NCBI GenBank assembly: GCA_025055435.1
Contig: JANWWN010000029.1
Location: 1-38,760 of the forward strand
Reading direction: 5' to 3'
Source: Cyclobacteriaceae bacterium
Lineage (GTDB): Bacteria > Bacteroidota > Bacteroidia > Cytophagales > Cyclobacteriaceae
DNA length: 38,760 nucleotides
This document shows, piece after piece, positions 27,128-35,735 of this stretch; the stretch's first letter is position 1; every line of letters starts with the position of its first letter. The notes beneath the pieces are model-generated. The model worked only from the letters and a program-made list of their open reading frames with translations, was not told where the DNA came from and did no database searches. Both the position numbers and the translations under genes were made by a program.

Positions 27128-27529
27128 ATGGAATTAAAGGACATAGCTACTGTTAGCGGAAAAAGCGGATTATTCCGTGTGTTATCAGCGGGAAAGGGTG
27201 GTATGGTACTCGAGGCTATTGATACCAAAGCCCGTGTGGTTTTGCCGATCAGTCAAAAGGTCTCCGTACTCAGCGAAATCTCGATTTACACCACCACGCA
27301 GGAAGGTACTGTGCCATTGGAAAAGGTTTTAAAAAAAATACATTCCGACTACGGCAACGACATGGGGCTGGATCATTCAGCCGAGCCTTCCGAACTGCAT
27401 GCGTTTATGAAATCGGTGCTGCCGGAATATGATTCCGACCGTGTTTATACTTCCGATATTAAAAAACTGGTGCGGTGGTATCAGCTCCTGCTGCAGTACG
27501 CGCCGGAGGTGCTGAAAGAAGATCAGTGA
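27128..27529 (+). CDS. DUF5606 domain-containing protein
   Basis: A 133-residue cytoplasmic protein that fits the DUF5606 family of Bacteroidota. The first 60 residues ([31 protein letters not shown]) look like a small beta barrel of the KOW/SH3 kind, followed by a helical part with [35 protein letters not shown]. The function of the family is unknown; I recall it as broadly conserved in the phylum. It has its own promoter. Its stop overlaps the fbp stop by 7 bases, tail to tail. Confidence 0.85.
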   Translation: MELKDIATVSGKSGLFRVLSAGKGGMVLEAIDTKARVVLPISQKVSVLSEISIYTTTQEGTVPLEKVLKKIHSDYGNDMGLDHSAEPSELHAFMKSVLPEYDSDRVYTSDIKKLVRWYQLLLQYAPEVLKEDQ

Positions 27530-28509
27530 AAGCTCTCGGCTTTTTCCACCATTTTTTTTGAACCCACAAAAAAGGGAGTACGCTGATGTAATGATTCGGG
27601 TACGATATCCAATATTCTTTTTTGCCCGTCTGATGCTTTACCTCCCGCCTGCTCCACCACAAAGGCCAGCGCATTGCACTCATACATCAGCCGCAGTTTG
27701 CCGTTCGGGTCTTTGGCCGTGGCCGGGTAAATGTAAATGCCGCCCTTGAGCAAGTTGCGGTGAAAGTCGGCTACCAATGAACCGATGTACCGACCGGAGT
27801 AATTTTTCTCTTTACAATACTGCACATATTGTTTCACCGGTTCGGGAAATGAGTTATAGGAACCTTCGTTAATTGAATATATCTTCCCGTCTTCCGGAAT
27901 TTTCATGTCGGGATGGGACAGAAAATACTCGCCCAGTGTCGGGTCGTAGGTAAAACCGTTAACACCATGTCCAGTGGTATAGACCAGCATGGTTGATGAG
28001 CCGTAAAGAATGTACCCTGCTGCTACCTGCTCGGTGCCTTTTTGTAAAATATCTTCCGGCTGAATGGGCGTTCCGGTTTTACTTTTTCTGCGATAGATGG
28101 AGAAGATGGTGCCAATGGAAACATTCACATCAATATTCGATGAGCCGTCCAGTGGATCGATGGCAATTACGTACTTACCCGAGTTGTTTAAATCAATATA
28201 CGACTCGGATTCTTCAGAAATCAGGGCACAGGCTTCGCCTCCTTTCATCAGGGCACGTGAAAAACGGATGTTGGCCAGCACATCGAGCTTCTGCTGGTGT
28301 TCACCGGTAGTATTCACCGAACCCATGGCCCCCATAATATCAATTAGACCGGCTTTGTTTACTTCGCGGTTTACTACCTTGCTGGCTAAAGCAATGTCGC
28401 GCAGCAACTGCGAAAGCTCTCCACTGGCGTAAGGAAATTCATCCTGCCGGCTCTTAATGAACCGGTCAAGGGCACTGCCAATGGGAGCGGCTATGCGGGA
28501 TTGTTCCAT
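27523..28509 (-). CDS. fbp: Class I fructose-1,6-bisphosphatase
   Basis: A 328-residue protein from ATG 28509 ([22 protein letters not shown]). Motifs of the class I enzyme are intact: metal-binding SEESES, the signature [24 protein letters not shown], and the sugar-phosphate site near [23 protein letters not shown]. It hydrolyses fructose-1,6-bisphosphate in gluconeogenesis, which fits with malic enzyme in the same window. An ATG three codons upstream (28518) lies within the -7 box TAAATTTG (28523-28516, minus strand), so the second ATG is preferred. It is convergent with DUF5606 and divergent from aspartate kinase. Confidence 0.95.
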   Translation of the reverse strand: MEQSRIAAPIGSALDRFIKSRQDEFPYASGELSQLLRDIALASKVVNREVNKAGLIDIMGAMGSVNTTGEHQQKLDVLANIRFSRALMKGGEACALISEESESYIDLNNSGKYVIAIDPLDGSSNIDVNVSIGTIFSIYRRKSKTGTPIQPEDILQKGTEQVAAGYILYGSSTMLVYTTGHGVNGFTYDPTLGEYFLSHPDMKIPEDGKIYSINEGSYNSFPEPVKQYVQYCKEKNYSGRYIGSLVADFHRNLLKGGIYIYPATAKDPNGKLRLMYECNALAFVVEQAGGKASDGQKRILDIVPESLHQRTPFFVGSKKMVEKAESFH

Positions 28510-28515
28510 GAGCAG

Positions 28516-28523
28516 CAAATTTA
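28516..28523 (-). promoter_or_regulatory. Candidate -7 box for fbp
   Basis: On the minus strand TAAATTTG is an exact match to TAnnTTTG and ends 6 bases before the ATG at 28509, implying a very short leader. The -33 element is poor: the nearest TTG (28541-28539) is 15 bases away. Confidence 0.4.
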
Positions 28524-28550
28524 AAGCGCAAACGTTTTCAATGATAAGAA

Positions 28551-29792
28551 ATGAAGGTTTTTAAATTCGGTGGCGCATCACTAAAAGACGCTGACGGCGT
28601 GGTTAACATGGGCAGCATTGTCAAGCAACATGCCCATGAACCTTTGCTTATCGTGGTTTCGGCCATGGGCAAAACCACCAACGCCCTCGAACAGGTGGTT
28701 CAGGCAATCTTAACCAAAACCTCTACGCGTTCATTGCTTGAACCGCTGCAGGCATATCACCAGCGTATTGCCGAAGAGGTGGTTGGCCGGAGGTATTCCG
28801 TTACCGATAAAATACGAGAACTCTTTGATGAAATCGCCCGATTTGATTTTTCCGATCATGCTGATGAACTGTATGATCAGGTCGTAAGCTATGGCGAAAT
28901 CATTTCCTCCATCATTGTTCATGCTCATTTACAACAAACCGGACTTTCGGTTGAATGGATTGATGCCCGCGATTACATACAAACCGATGCCAGCTATCGC
29001 GAAGGAAAGGTAAACTGGACCGAAACAGAGCAGCGCATTAAACAACTCGCACCATTGCTTCAGAAAAAAATAATTTTATCGCAGGGATTTATCGGCCGGG
29101 CTCCCAACGGACGCACCACTACGCTGGGAAGAGAGGGTTCCGACTTCACGGCAGCCATATTTGGCTCCTGTCTTGAGGCCGAGTCGGTTACCATCTGGAA
29201 GGATGTTCCGGGTGTAATGAGTGCCGACCCGAAACGCATTCCCGATGCAGTGGTTTTTCCGGAATTGCCCTATAAAGAGGCAGCGGAAATGACGTATTAC
29301 GGTGCCTCGGTTATTCATCCAAAAACCATTAAGCCGCTGGCTGTAAAGGGTATTCCGTTGTATGTTAAATGCTTTACCGACCCTTCACTTCCGGGCACTC
29401 GCATTCATGAGTGCCATGTTGATCGGCTGCCGCCTTTAATTGTGTTCAAGGAAAATCAGTGCCTTATATCGTGTAAGGTAATGGATTACACTTTTATCAA
29501 TGAAGAACAGCTGCGCATCATCTTTCAGGCATTAGCAGAGCTGGATATTAAAATTAACGTGATGCAGAATTCGGCTATTTCATTTTCGTTCTGCATGGAT
29601 TACCGCGAGAGTAAACTAAGGGCGCTGATTGAGAAACTGCGCCACCATTTTGAAGTGTATTACAACACCAATCTGATGTTAATTACGGTAAAGAATTACG
29701 ACACCGCTACATTTGAAAAATACCGCAGAACTGCCGGGTTGTTAATGGAACAATCCTCACGCTCAACGCTTCAGGTGCTCGTGCGGCAATGA
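28551..29792 (+). CDS. lysC: Aspartate kinase, monofunctional
   Basis: A 413-residue amino-acid kinase. The N-terminal [12 protein letters not shown], then [13 protein letters not shown], and the nucleotide and substrate motif [16 protein letters not shown] with [12 protein letters not shown] are all aspartate kinase hallmarks. The last 120 residues (from about 295) form an ACT-type regulatory region containing [35 protein letters not shown]. It phosphorylates aspartate at the entry to lysine, threonine and methionine synthesis. There is no homoserine dehydrogenase fused to it. FGGASLK replaces the commoner FGGTSV of the P-loop-like start, a modest change shared, as far as I recall, by Bacteroidota paralogues. 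The end overlaps the LMW phosphatase gene by 30 bases, tail to tail. Confidence 0.93.
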   Translation: MKVFKFGGASLKDADGVVNMGSIVKQHAHEPLLIVVSAMGKTTNALEQVVQAILTKTSTRSLLEPLQAYHQRIAEEVVGRRYSVTDKIRELFDEIARFDFSDHADELYDQVVSYGEIISSIIVHAHLQQTGLSVEWIDARDYIQTDASYREGKVNWTETEQRIKQLAPLLQKKIILSQGFIGRAPNGRTTTLGREGSDFTAAIFGSCLEAESVTIWKDVPGVMSADPKRIPDAVVFPELPYKEAAEMTYYGASVIHPKTIKPLAVKGIPLYVKCFTDPSLPGTRIHECHVDRLPPLIVFKENQCLISCKVMDYTFINEEQLRIIFQALAELDIKINVMQNSAISFSFCMDYRESKLRALIEKLRHHFEVYYNTNLMLITVKNYDTATFEKYRRTAGLLMEQSSRSTLQVLVRQ

Positions 29793-30266
29793 ATGCTTTA
29801 CAGCAAGATAATCCAGAAATCCCTCCAGGGATCGGTCGAGGATGTCGAACACCTGCTGAAAACCTTCTTCGTTTCCGTAATAGGGGTCAGGCACCTCGGT
29901 GCCGGAGGCCTGCGGATCGAAATGACGCATTAAAAACAATTTGTCGTTTAGGGATATGCCACGGGCAAGTGCTGCGATGTCGGCATAATTTTCTTTGTCC
30001 ATGGCCAGAATGTAATCAAAACGGTTGAAGTCATCGCGCGAAAGCTGGCGGCCCCGATGGTTGATTTCTATTCCGTTTTTCCGTGCATTGGCAATCGTTC
30101 TCCTGTCGGGCGGGTCGCCAATGTGATAGTTCGATGTGCCGCAGGAATCGGCATAAAAATACTTCGACCAGCCACGTTCGTTTACTTTGTGTTTGAATAG
30201 AGCTTCGGCCAGCGGTGAACGGCAAATGTTACCCAGGCAGACAAACAGTACGTTTATGGTTTTCAT
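29763..30266 (-). CDS. Low-molecular-weight protein-tyrosine phosphatase
   Basis: A 167-residue cytoplasmic phosphatase. The catalytic P loop CLGNICRS (C10, R16) directly follows the first beta strand, and the general acid lies in the VPDPYYG motif near the C-terminal third. RFDYILAMDKENYADI is also typical. Length is normal for the family. Such enzymes dephosphorylate protein tyrosines, in several bacteria a BY-kinase involved in polysaccharide export, but no such kinase is seen here. The 3' end overlaps that of lysC by 30 bases. Upstream lies the 230-base gap with the orphan terminator. Confidence 0.94.
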   Translation of the reverse strand: MKTINVLFVCLGNICRSPLAEALFKHKVNERGWSKYFYADSCGTSNYHIGDPPDRRTIANARKNGIEINHRGRQLSRDDFNRFDYILAMDKENYADIAALARGISLNDKLFLMRHFDPQASGTEVPDPYYGNEEGFQQVFDILDRSLEGFLDYLAVKHSLPHEHLKR

Positions 30267-30317
30267 CGGTTGATTATTCCGCTTATCCGAAAAGCAGCAA
30301 AAATAAGTTTTAACAAG

Positions 30318-30418
30318 GTTACCGCATTTACCTTAGAACGTATCTAAGCCCGCATAGCACACTTTTTTGCCGCCTTTTGGTTTGAAAAGCCCCTTCCCGC
30401 ACGAAGGGGTTTTTCTGT
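30318..30418 (+). ncRNA. Possible small structured RNA between divergent genes
   Basis: The 230-base gap between two divergent genes ends in a strong rightward terminator (30385-30414) although no gene on the plus strand precedes it. Upstream is a perfect hairpin, CTTAGA (30332-30337) with TCTAAG (30343-30348) around 5 bases. Two imperfect -7 boxes read rightward: TAAGTTTT (30304-30311) and TACCTTAG (30329-30336, but overlapping the hairpin). A transcript from the first would be about 100 bases with two stem-loops. No open frame of note is in it. It could instead be the attenuated leader of the enoyl-CoA hydratase gene. I recognise no known RNA family; SRP RNA, tmRNA and tRNA features are absent. 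Confidence 0.35.
30385..30414 (+). terminator. Strong intrinsic terminator with no upstream gene
   Basis: CCCCTTC (30390-30396) pairs with GAAGGGG (30403-30409) over a 6-base loop and is followed by TTTTT (30410-30414), with AAAA on the left (30385-30388) extending the stem. It is the only textbook terminator in the window. In the leftward direction the stem is followed by CTTTTC, so it might also act, more weakly, on that strand. Confidence 0.8.
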
Positions 30419-30496
30419 TTTTGGCCCTGACCTTCATTGCTTTTGCGGGCAAAATATTTCTGCGAAATTGTGGGCCATCAAATCAATGACAGCATC

Positions 30497-31270
30497 ATGG
30501 AATTCATCATTGTAACCGAACAATACGAGCCGGGCATTGCGCTAATTCAGCTTAACCGGCCTAAGGAACTTAATGCCCTGAACCGCAAGCTGATGGAAGA
30601 AGTGCGCGATACCCTGCAGGCACTCGATAAAAATGAACAGGTGCGGGTAATTATTCTTACCGGTAACGAACAGGCTTTTGCAGCCGGTGCCGACATCAAA
30701 CAAATGGCAGATAAGTCGGCTATTGATATGTTGCTGATTGACCAGTTCAGCACATGGGACCAGATTCGAAAAACGAAGAAGCCCATTATTGCTGCAGTGA
30801 GCGGCTTTGCTTTAGGAGGCGGCTGTGAGCTGGCTATGATGTGTGATATGATTATTGCATCGGAGTCGGCTAAGTTCGGTCAGCCTGAAATTAAAATCGG
30901 AACGATACCCGGTGCAGGCGGAACCCAACGACTTACGCGGGCCATTGGTAAGGCCAAAGCCATGGAACTGATTCTTACCGGCAGATTTCTTTCGGCAGAA
31001 GAAGCCCATTTCTATGGTTTGGTAAACAAGGTTGTTCCGGTTGAAATGTACCTGCACGAGGCGGTTGCGCTGGCCCGTGAAATTGCGCAAATGTCACCTG
31101 TTGCGGTACAGTTGGCCAAAGAGGCGGTTAACCGCTCATTTGAAACCCATCTGGACGAAGGACTGGCTTTTGAGCGTAAGAATTTCTACCTCACGTTTGC
31201 CTCAGCCGACCAAAAAGAAGGTATGCAGGCATTTATTGAAAAACGGAAACCGCAGTTCAAAGGGCACTGA
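30497..31270 (+). CDS. Enoyl-CoA hydratase/isomerase family protein (crotonase)
   Basis: A 257-residue crotonase-fold protein from the ATG at 30497. The oxyanion hole residues lie in FAAGADI and GFALGGG, and both catalytic glutamates are present: E111 (GGGCELAMMCD) and E131 (GQPEIKIGTIPGAGGTQRL), 20 residues apart as in rat mitochondrial hydratase. It should therefore hydrate 2-enoyl-CoA in beta-oxidation or a related route; the substrate length is not visible. A TTG start at 30437 would add 20 residues not found in the family and is rejected. TATTTCTG (30455-30462) is a one-mismatch -7 box for it. The AI-2E permease starts 5 bases after the stop, so the two form an operon. Confidence 0.93.
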   Translation: MEFIIVTEQYEPGIALIQLNRPKELNALNRKLMEEVRDTLQALDKNEQVRVIILTGNEQAFAAGADIKQMADKSAIDMLLIDQFSTWDQIRKTKKPIIAAVSGFALGGGCELAMMCDMIIASESAKFGQPEIKIGTIPGAGGTQRLTRAIGKAKAMELILTGRFLSAEEAHFYGLVNKVVPVEMYLHEAVALAREIAQMSPVAVQLAKEAVNRSFETHLDEGLAFERKNFYLTFASADQKEGMQAFIEKRKPQFKGH

Positions 31271-31275
31271 ACAAT

Positions 31276-32352
31276 ATGCCGGACCTCATTAATGCTACTG
31301 ATAACCGCGTGGTACGGGTTGCTGCCTGGATGATTATTCTTTCCGTAACCGTATTCTGCCTGGTGTACTTCAGCAGCTTTTTGCAGCCCATCGTTATTGC
31401 CGGCATGATCTGGTATGCCGTATATGAACTGGAACGATCGTTATCTAAAATCAAAATAAAACAAAAATCACTGCCCGGCTGGCTGGTTACTTCCTTTGCC
31501 TTTCTGATTATCCTGTTGGTCATCACCGGCATTTACGAAATTGTGGTGATTAATCTGAAGCTCGTTATCGACCGTTCGGATCAGTACATAGCCAATTTTC
31601 GTGCAATGATTGACCGGCTGCAAACCTTCGAACAGTTTGAACTGATTAAGGAGCGGTTAATTGAATTTGCTTCCCGGCTGAACATACAACCTGTGCTTTC
31701 GGCCATATTGAACAGCCTTACCAGTTTAGCGGGTAATCTTTTCATCATTATCATCTATGTTGCATTTTTGCTGGTGGAGGAAAAATTTTTTGATAAGAAA
31801 TTAAAAAACTGGATCACCCGGCCTGAAAAACTGGAGAAAGTCAATCATATCATAGAAGAAATTGCGAACGCCATTCGCAAATACGTTGTGGTAAAAACAC
31901 AGATGAGTTTACTAACCGGCCTGTTGGGTTATGTTATTCTTGTGTTGTTTAAGGTTGATTTTGCCGTATGGTGGGCCTTTTTGATTTTCCTGCTTAACTA
32001 TATTCCCTATATCGGTTCATTGTTCGCAACCCTTCTTCCGGCTGTATTTGCATCATTTCAGTTTCAATCGTTTTGGATGCTGCTGTGGGTGTTTCTTGCC
32101 ATTGAGGTGGTACAGATACTGGTGGGTAATGTACTTGAACCTAAAATCATGGGTCGCTCTTTAAATTTAAGTCCGCTTGGCGTACTGATTGCCTTAACTT
32201 TCTGGGGAATAATATGGGGCATACTCGGCATGTTCCTTTCGGTGCCGATTACTTCCGTAGTTGTAATTGTGTGTTCACGATTTGAGTCCACCCGTTTCAT
32301 AGCCATCTGGCTTTCGGAAACGGGGGAAATTGAACCGGCAATAAAAGCGTGA
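31276..32352 (+). CDS. AI-2E family transporter
   Basis: A 358-residue membrane protein of the AI-2E/PerM family. There are two N-terminal spans (WMIILSVTVFCLVYFSSFLQPIVIAGMIWY), a third at about 70-90, a long extra-membrane helical stretch (about 95-150), and four or more C-terminal spans. The family signature is VVVKTQMSLLTGLLGYVIL ... FLLNYIPYIGSLFATLLPA ... LVGNVLEPKIMGRSLNLSPLGVLIALTFWG. Family members have been linked to AI-2 export or to Na+/H+ exchange; the real substrate is uncertain. The reading frame is complete. On the opposite strand, the remains of a BamA-like gene abut its 3' end. Confidence 0.9.
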   Translation: MPDLINATDNRVVRVAAWMIILSVTVFCLVYFSSFLQPIVIAGMIWYAVYELERSLSKIKIKQKSLPGWLVTSFAFLIILLVITGIYEIVVINLKLVIDRSDQYIANFRAMIDRLQTFEQFELIKERLIEFASRLNIQPVLSAILNSLTSLAGNLFIIIIYVAFLLVEEKFFDKKLKNWITRPEKLEKVNHIIEEIANAIRKYVVVKTQMSLLTGLLGYVILVLFKVDFAVWWAFLIFLLNYIPYIGSLFATLLPAVFASFQFQSFWMLLWVFLAIEVVQILVGNVLEPKIMGRSLNLSPLGVLIALTFWGIIWGILGMFLSVPITSVVVIVCSRFESTRFIAIWLSETGEIEPAIKA

Positions 32353-33330
32353 TAACCGGATGAAATAATTTCAAATCGCACCCATGCTGATAAAATAACC
32401 TTACAGCAAAGGTAAAAGGTAAGATGACGGGGTCTCAGCTTTTCAAGAGGCAGATAATAACGGGCCTCCAGATAAAGTTGCTCCGAATTCTGGTCACTGC
32501 CCAGTGTTTCGGATGCTACCCGATAGCTAGCCTGGAAAAACCTGCCTCCGTACGAATTAACGGTATGATCACGGCTGTCATACACCAGATTAAAGCTGGT
32601 GGCAGAGGTAATATAATTCGTGTAGTTATAGCGGGTCAGTCTGCTGTATGCATAATGACTGGTTATTACCGGATTTGGAAGTTGTAAGTTGAGGCGTTCA
32701 TCGCGGATGTCAAAGTTATCATCCAGGTGGTAACCCACCCCTACATAGATATTGTCCTTCAGCTCTTTTAATGCGGTAACATGTAAACGTACATGTCGGT
32801 AATCCAGAGGTTGCGGACCTTCAACTCCGAAAATCTGAATACCACCAAAATTCCAGCTGTCGTTAATGGGTTGTGTGTAATCACTTCCTAATCCACAGGT
32901 ATCTTCGGAAAAACGGGCATATTTTACATCGGTAAGAATTTCCCAACCGTTGTTGGATGTCATAATCGTACCGCGAAGGCTGGCGATAACCTGATTTTTT
33001 GTGGTAAACAGCACCGTAGCATTCATGCTGCTTATGCTTGTGGTATGCGGTTCTCCGACAAACAGGACAGCAGTTCCACCTACTCCATAAAAATCCCAGG
33101 TAAGGATTTGAGCCTACAACCGGCACCGCAAAATACATCAGCTTGCCCTTCCGCGGCTGTTCATCTTCTTTCGGATTCGAGCTGCCGCCTCTCAGCACCA
33201 AACGCAAATCTTTTTTATCCACATAGTTAATGCGTAAGGTCTCCTGCTGCCCTGCGGATTATAGCAAATATGAGGTAAAGATGATCAGGTAAACGTATCG
33301 CACGTCCAGCCTAAACTTCCGGAAAAACAA
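32353..33330 (-). pseudogene. Broken BamA/TamA-like outer-membrane protein gene
   Basis: Reading leftward from TTG 33330, directly after the DUF6588 stop, the frame encodes a plausible signal sequence (LFFRKFRLDVRYVYLIIFTSYLL), then an in-frame TAA at 33261-33259, then DKKDLRLVLRGGSSNPKEDEQPRKGKLMYFAVPVVGSNPYLGF. At the A5 run (plus strand 33089-33093) the frame shifts by one base, after which the sequence continues GVGGTAVLFVGEPHTTSISSMNATVLFTTKNQ and on through barrel strands (YGGRFFQASYRVASETLGSDQNSEQLYLEARYYLPLEKLRPRHLTFYL). The C-terminal strands, including the insertion strand, are missing: the frame runs into the antisense of the AI-2E gene. The homologous part thus ends near 32400. 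This resembles patatin-less BamA/TamA family proteins of Bacteroidota. One stop, one frameshift and a 3' truncation point to decay, though the homopolymer shift alone could be a sequencing error. Confidence 0.75.
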
Positions 33331-34374
33331 TTACCGGAACGTGAATCCCAGTCCAAACGTAAATGCCTGAAATTCCTGTATGGAATAATTTCCGTACAGA
33401 TAAAAAGCCATCAGGTTGATACGCATACCTACATCCAGGCGCATGCTGTTATTCTTAAATTTTGCGGAATACGGATTATTCAGCTCAAATTCATAAGGCT
33501 GTCCAATAAAAAAAGTATAACTGCCGTTGATGTTGGCTTTGGTATTTATGCCGTTATACCCTACTCCGCCAAAAAAGGTCAAAAAGGCCAGCTTTTTCGA
33601 AATCAGGGCTTCGAGCAGAAAAGCATTGAATTTGTAAACGGTTTCCTGTCGGGAGTCCGATGTGGCCGGAGGAAATTCCGAAGCAATGCCCGACATATCC
33701 GTAACACCCTTAAATGAAGTATAACCCGCCAGTACCGATAAATCGAAGGGGAGCATTTTTATTCCGGGTATGTGCTGCTTTACGTCATGTCGAACCGCCA
33801 ATCCAAACAATTGCAGGTCGGTACTGCTGATGTTGGTTTTTGGCGCGTAGCGTACCATGATGTCCGTACCTTTTATCAGCCCAACTCCTACCTGGACCAT
33901 GGGTAAACCAACAGGGGCAACTTTCAATGACTTTCTGATGCCCAGTCCTTTTGGGCCGCTAATCGTAACTATTCCATTTCCGGTATTATAGTCATATTCT
34001 GTTTCGTCTCCCGGCCCGATGATACTTGGCGCAAGGTTATTATTGGATGATTCGTTGCGAAAGGCAACAACGTTGCTGCTTAACCCCAGCGTATTCGGAT
34101 CGAAATAATCACGCGACTTGGGAATAAATACCGGTGTAACCGAAATATTGATGTCAAATCCTCCCAACTTATGCGGCTTTGCTGTATGGAACCAACCGCC
34201 ATTAAGTGCATATGAGAAACCTTCCACCACGGGGCCCACATAAGCTGTTACCAGTTTGCTTCCATCTTCAGCTCCCATCTGAAAAAACCGAATCAGGTCA
34301 TCTTCACCCTGACTATACACAACAGATGAACCTGCCATCAGACTGAATAATAAAATCAATCTTACTACTTTCAT
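33331..34374 (-). CDS. DUF6588 family protein, probable outer-membrane beta barrel
   Basis: A 347-residue exported protein: signal peptide MKVVRLILLFSLMAGSSVVYSQ, then LIRFFQMGAEDGSKLVTAYVGPVVEGFSYALNGGWFHTAKPHKLGGFDI, a start I associate with DUF6588. Alternating strands fill the rest, and the last residues FGLGFTFR form an aromatic terminal strand suited to outer-membrane insertion. The function is unknown. The start of the BamA-like remnant abuts its stop (TAA then TTG), so the pair was probably once co-transcribed. It is divergent from waaA. Confidence 0.75.
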   Translation of the reverse strand: MKVVRLILLFSLMAGSSVVYSQGEDDLIRFFQMGAEDGSKLVTAYVGPVVEGFSYALNGGWFHTAKPHKLGGFDINISVTPVFIPKSRDYFDPNTLGLSSNVVAFRNESSNNNLAPSIIGPGDETEYDYNTGNGIVTISGPKGLGIRKSLKVAPVGLPMVQVGVGLIKGTDIMVRYAPKTNISSTDLQLFGLAVRHDVKQHIPGIKMLPFDLSVLAGYTSFKGVTDMSGIASEFPPATSDSRQETVYKFNAFLLEALISKKLAFLTFFGGVGYNGINTKANINGSYTFFIGQPYEFELNNPYSAKFKNNSMRLDVGMRINLMAFYLYGNYSIQEFQAFTFGLGFTFR

Positions 34375-34446
34375 AAGTTCATGATTTATTTCTTACATCC
34401 TAAAATAGGCAAATAAGTAAATTACTGATTCAATTTTTGCAAAAAA

Positions 34447-34476
34447 TTTCCTTTCCGATTCATCCTGCTATTTTTG
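34447..34476 (+). promoter_or_regulatory. Candidate promoter of waaA-rsgA (TTT-N19-TATTTTTG)
   Basis: TATTTTTG at 34469-34476 matches the -7 consensus, with TTT at 34447-34449 and 19 bases between. It ends 8 bases before the ATG at 34485, so the leader would be only a few bases. It lies downstream of the longer TTG start at 34437, which it therefore argues against. Confidence 0.5.
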
Positions 34477-34484
34477 AGGGCTTT

Positions 34485-35735
34485 ATGGTGGTTGCGTTGT
34501 ACAATGCCGTTATTTTTATTCTTCGGCAGCTCTTTAAGCTGGCAGCTTTTCATAATAGTAAGGCCATGCTGTTTAACCACGGCCGAAAAGATTTTTTTTC
34601 AGCGTTTTCAACTGCCCTGCACAACCAAACCCAACCTGTAATCTGGATGCACTGCGCCTCGTTGGGTGAATTTGAACAGGGAAGGCCTGTATTGGAAGCT
34701 CTGAAAAAAGAGTATCCGTCTTACAAAATTCTAGTAACTTTTTTTTCGCCTTCCGGATATGAAGTGCGAAAAAATTATCCCCATGCTGATTACATTTTCT
34801 ATCTGCCGTGGGATACGCCGCAAAACGCCCGTAAGTTCATCGAAATTTCCAGGCCCGTGCTGGCGCTTTTTGTAAAATACGAATTCTGGTATCATTACAT
34901 TTCTGCGCTTCATCAAAATAATATCCCTCTGTTATGTATTTCCGGTGCCTTCCGTAAGGAACAGGTTTTCTTTCGCTGGTATGGCGGCTTCTTTCGTAAA
35001 ATGCTGCATCGGTTTACCCATTTTTTCGTGCAAAACGACTCATCGGTCGAGTTGCTTCGGAGCATCGGCATTCAACAGGTTACCCGGTCAGGCGATACGC
35101 GTTTCGATCGCGTCTGGCAACTAACACAGCAACAGGAAGCCCTGACTACCGTTGAATTATTTAAGAGCCGTGATAAAGTTATGGTAATCGGCAGTTGCTG
35201 GCCCGAAGACCTCGAAGTGCTGATGCCTTTTATTAACGACCAATACCCGCGCACGAAGTTCATCATAGCTCCGCATGAAATTTCAGAAGAATTGCTCAGC
35301 CGTATTGAACGCGAGTTGCCGGGCCGATCGGTTCGCTACTCGATTGCTTCGCAGATGAATAATCCGGAGAAATACCCCATCTTAATTATTGACAATATCG
35401 GCATGCTTGCCCGATTGTACCGGTATGGAGAATATGCGTGGGTAGGCGGAGCATTCGGCAAAGGTTTACACAACATTCTGGAACCGGCCTGTTTCGGAAT
35501 GCCTGTCTTTTTTGGCAATAAAAACTACCGGAAGTTTCCTGAAGCACTGGATTTAATTAACCGGGGCGGCGCTTTTGCCATAGCCGATTATCCCCATCTG
35601 AAAGCCACCTTCGAAGCCGTTAACGACCCGGGCACTTATATGCTGGCCTGTGAGGTAACCCGCCAATATGTAGAGGAAAACCGCGGCGCAACAACCAAAA
35701 TCATGGACTACTGCACTAAACTGCTTTCCAAATGA
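34485..35735 (+). CDS. waaA: 3-deoxy-D-manno-octulosonic acid (Kdo) transferase
   Basis: A 416-residue GT-B glycosyltransferase from ATG 34485 (MVVALYNAVIFILRQLFKLAAFHNSKA), the normal WaaA/KdtA start with an N-terminal membrane anchor helix. WMHCASLGEFEQGRP contains the conserved catalytic Glu (E62), and the C-terminal Rossmann half has FIIAPHE, WVGGAFGKGLHNILEPACFGMPVFFG and the acidic/aromatic end. It adds Kdo to lipid A precursor at the inner face of the cytoplasmic membrane. A TTG at 34437 would add 16 residues and is upstream of the -7 box. The stop overlaps the rsgA start by four bases (ATGA). Confidence 0.92.
   Translation: MVVALYNAVIFILRQLFKLAAFHNSKAMLFNHGRKDFFSAFSTALHNQTQPVIWMHCASLGEFEQGRPVLEALKKEYPSYKILVTFFSPSGYEVRKNYPHADYIFYLPWDTPQNARKFIEISRPVLALFVKYEFWYHYISALHQNNIPLLCISGAFRKEQVFFRWYGGFFRKMLHRFTHFFVQNDSSVELLRSIGIQQVTRSGDTRFDRVWQLTQQQEALTTVELFKSRDKVMVIGSCWPEDLEVLMPFINDQYPRTKFIIAPHEISEELLSRIERELPGRSVRYSIASQMNNPEKYPILIIDNIGMLARLYRYGEYAWVGGAFGKGLHNILEPACFGMPVFFGNKNYRKFPEALDLINRGGAFAIADYPHLKATFEAVNDPGTYMLACEVTRQYVEENRGATTKIMDYCTKLLSK

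Noticed and set aside
30267-30384. A tRNA or SRP RNA gene upstream of the orphan terminator
   Set aside because: No cloverleaf, no CCA end, no T-loop consensus and no conserved SRP apical loop could be found.
30437-30496. In-frame TTG extension of the enoyl-CoA hydratase
   Set aside because: Family proteins start at the ATG at 30497, and the extra codons overlap the likely promoter region.
32064-32352. C-terminal extension of the BamA-like frame into the AI-2E gene
   Set aside because: The homology to barrel strands ends near 32400; beyond it the sequence is just the antisense of the permease, so I ended the pseudogene at 32353.
33317-33339. Inverted repeat TTCCGG ... CCGGAA at the DUF6588 stop
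   Set aside because: Six base pairs with an 11-base loop inside the end of one gene and the start of its neighbour; no T run, likely chance.
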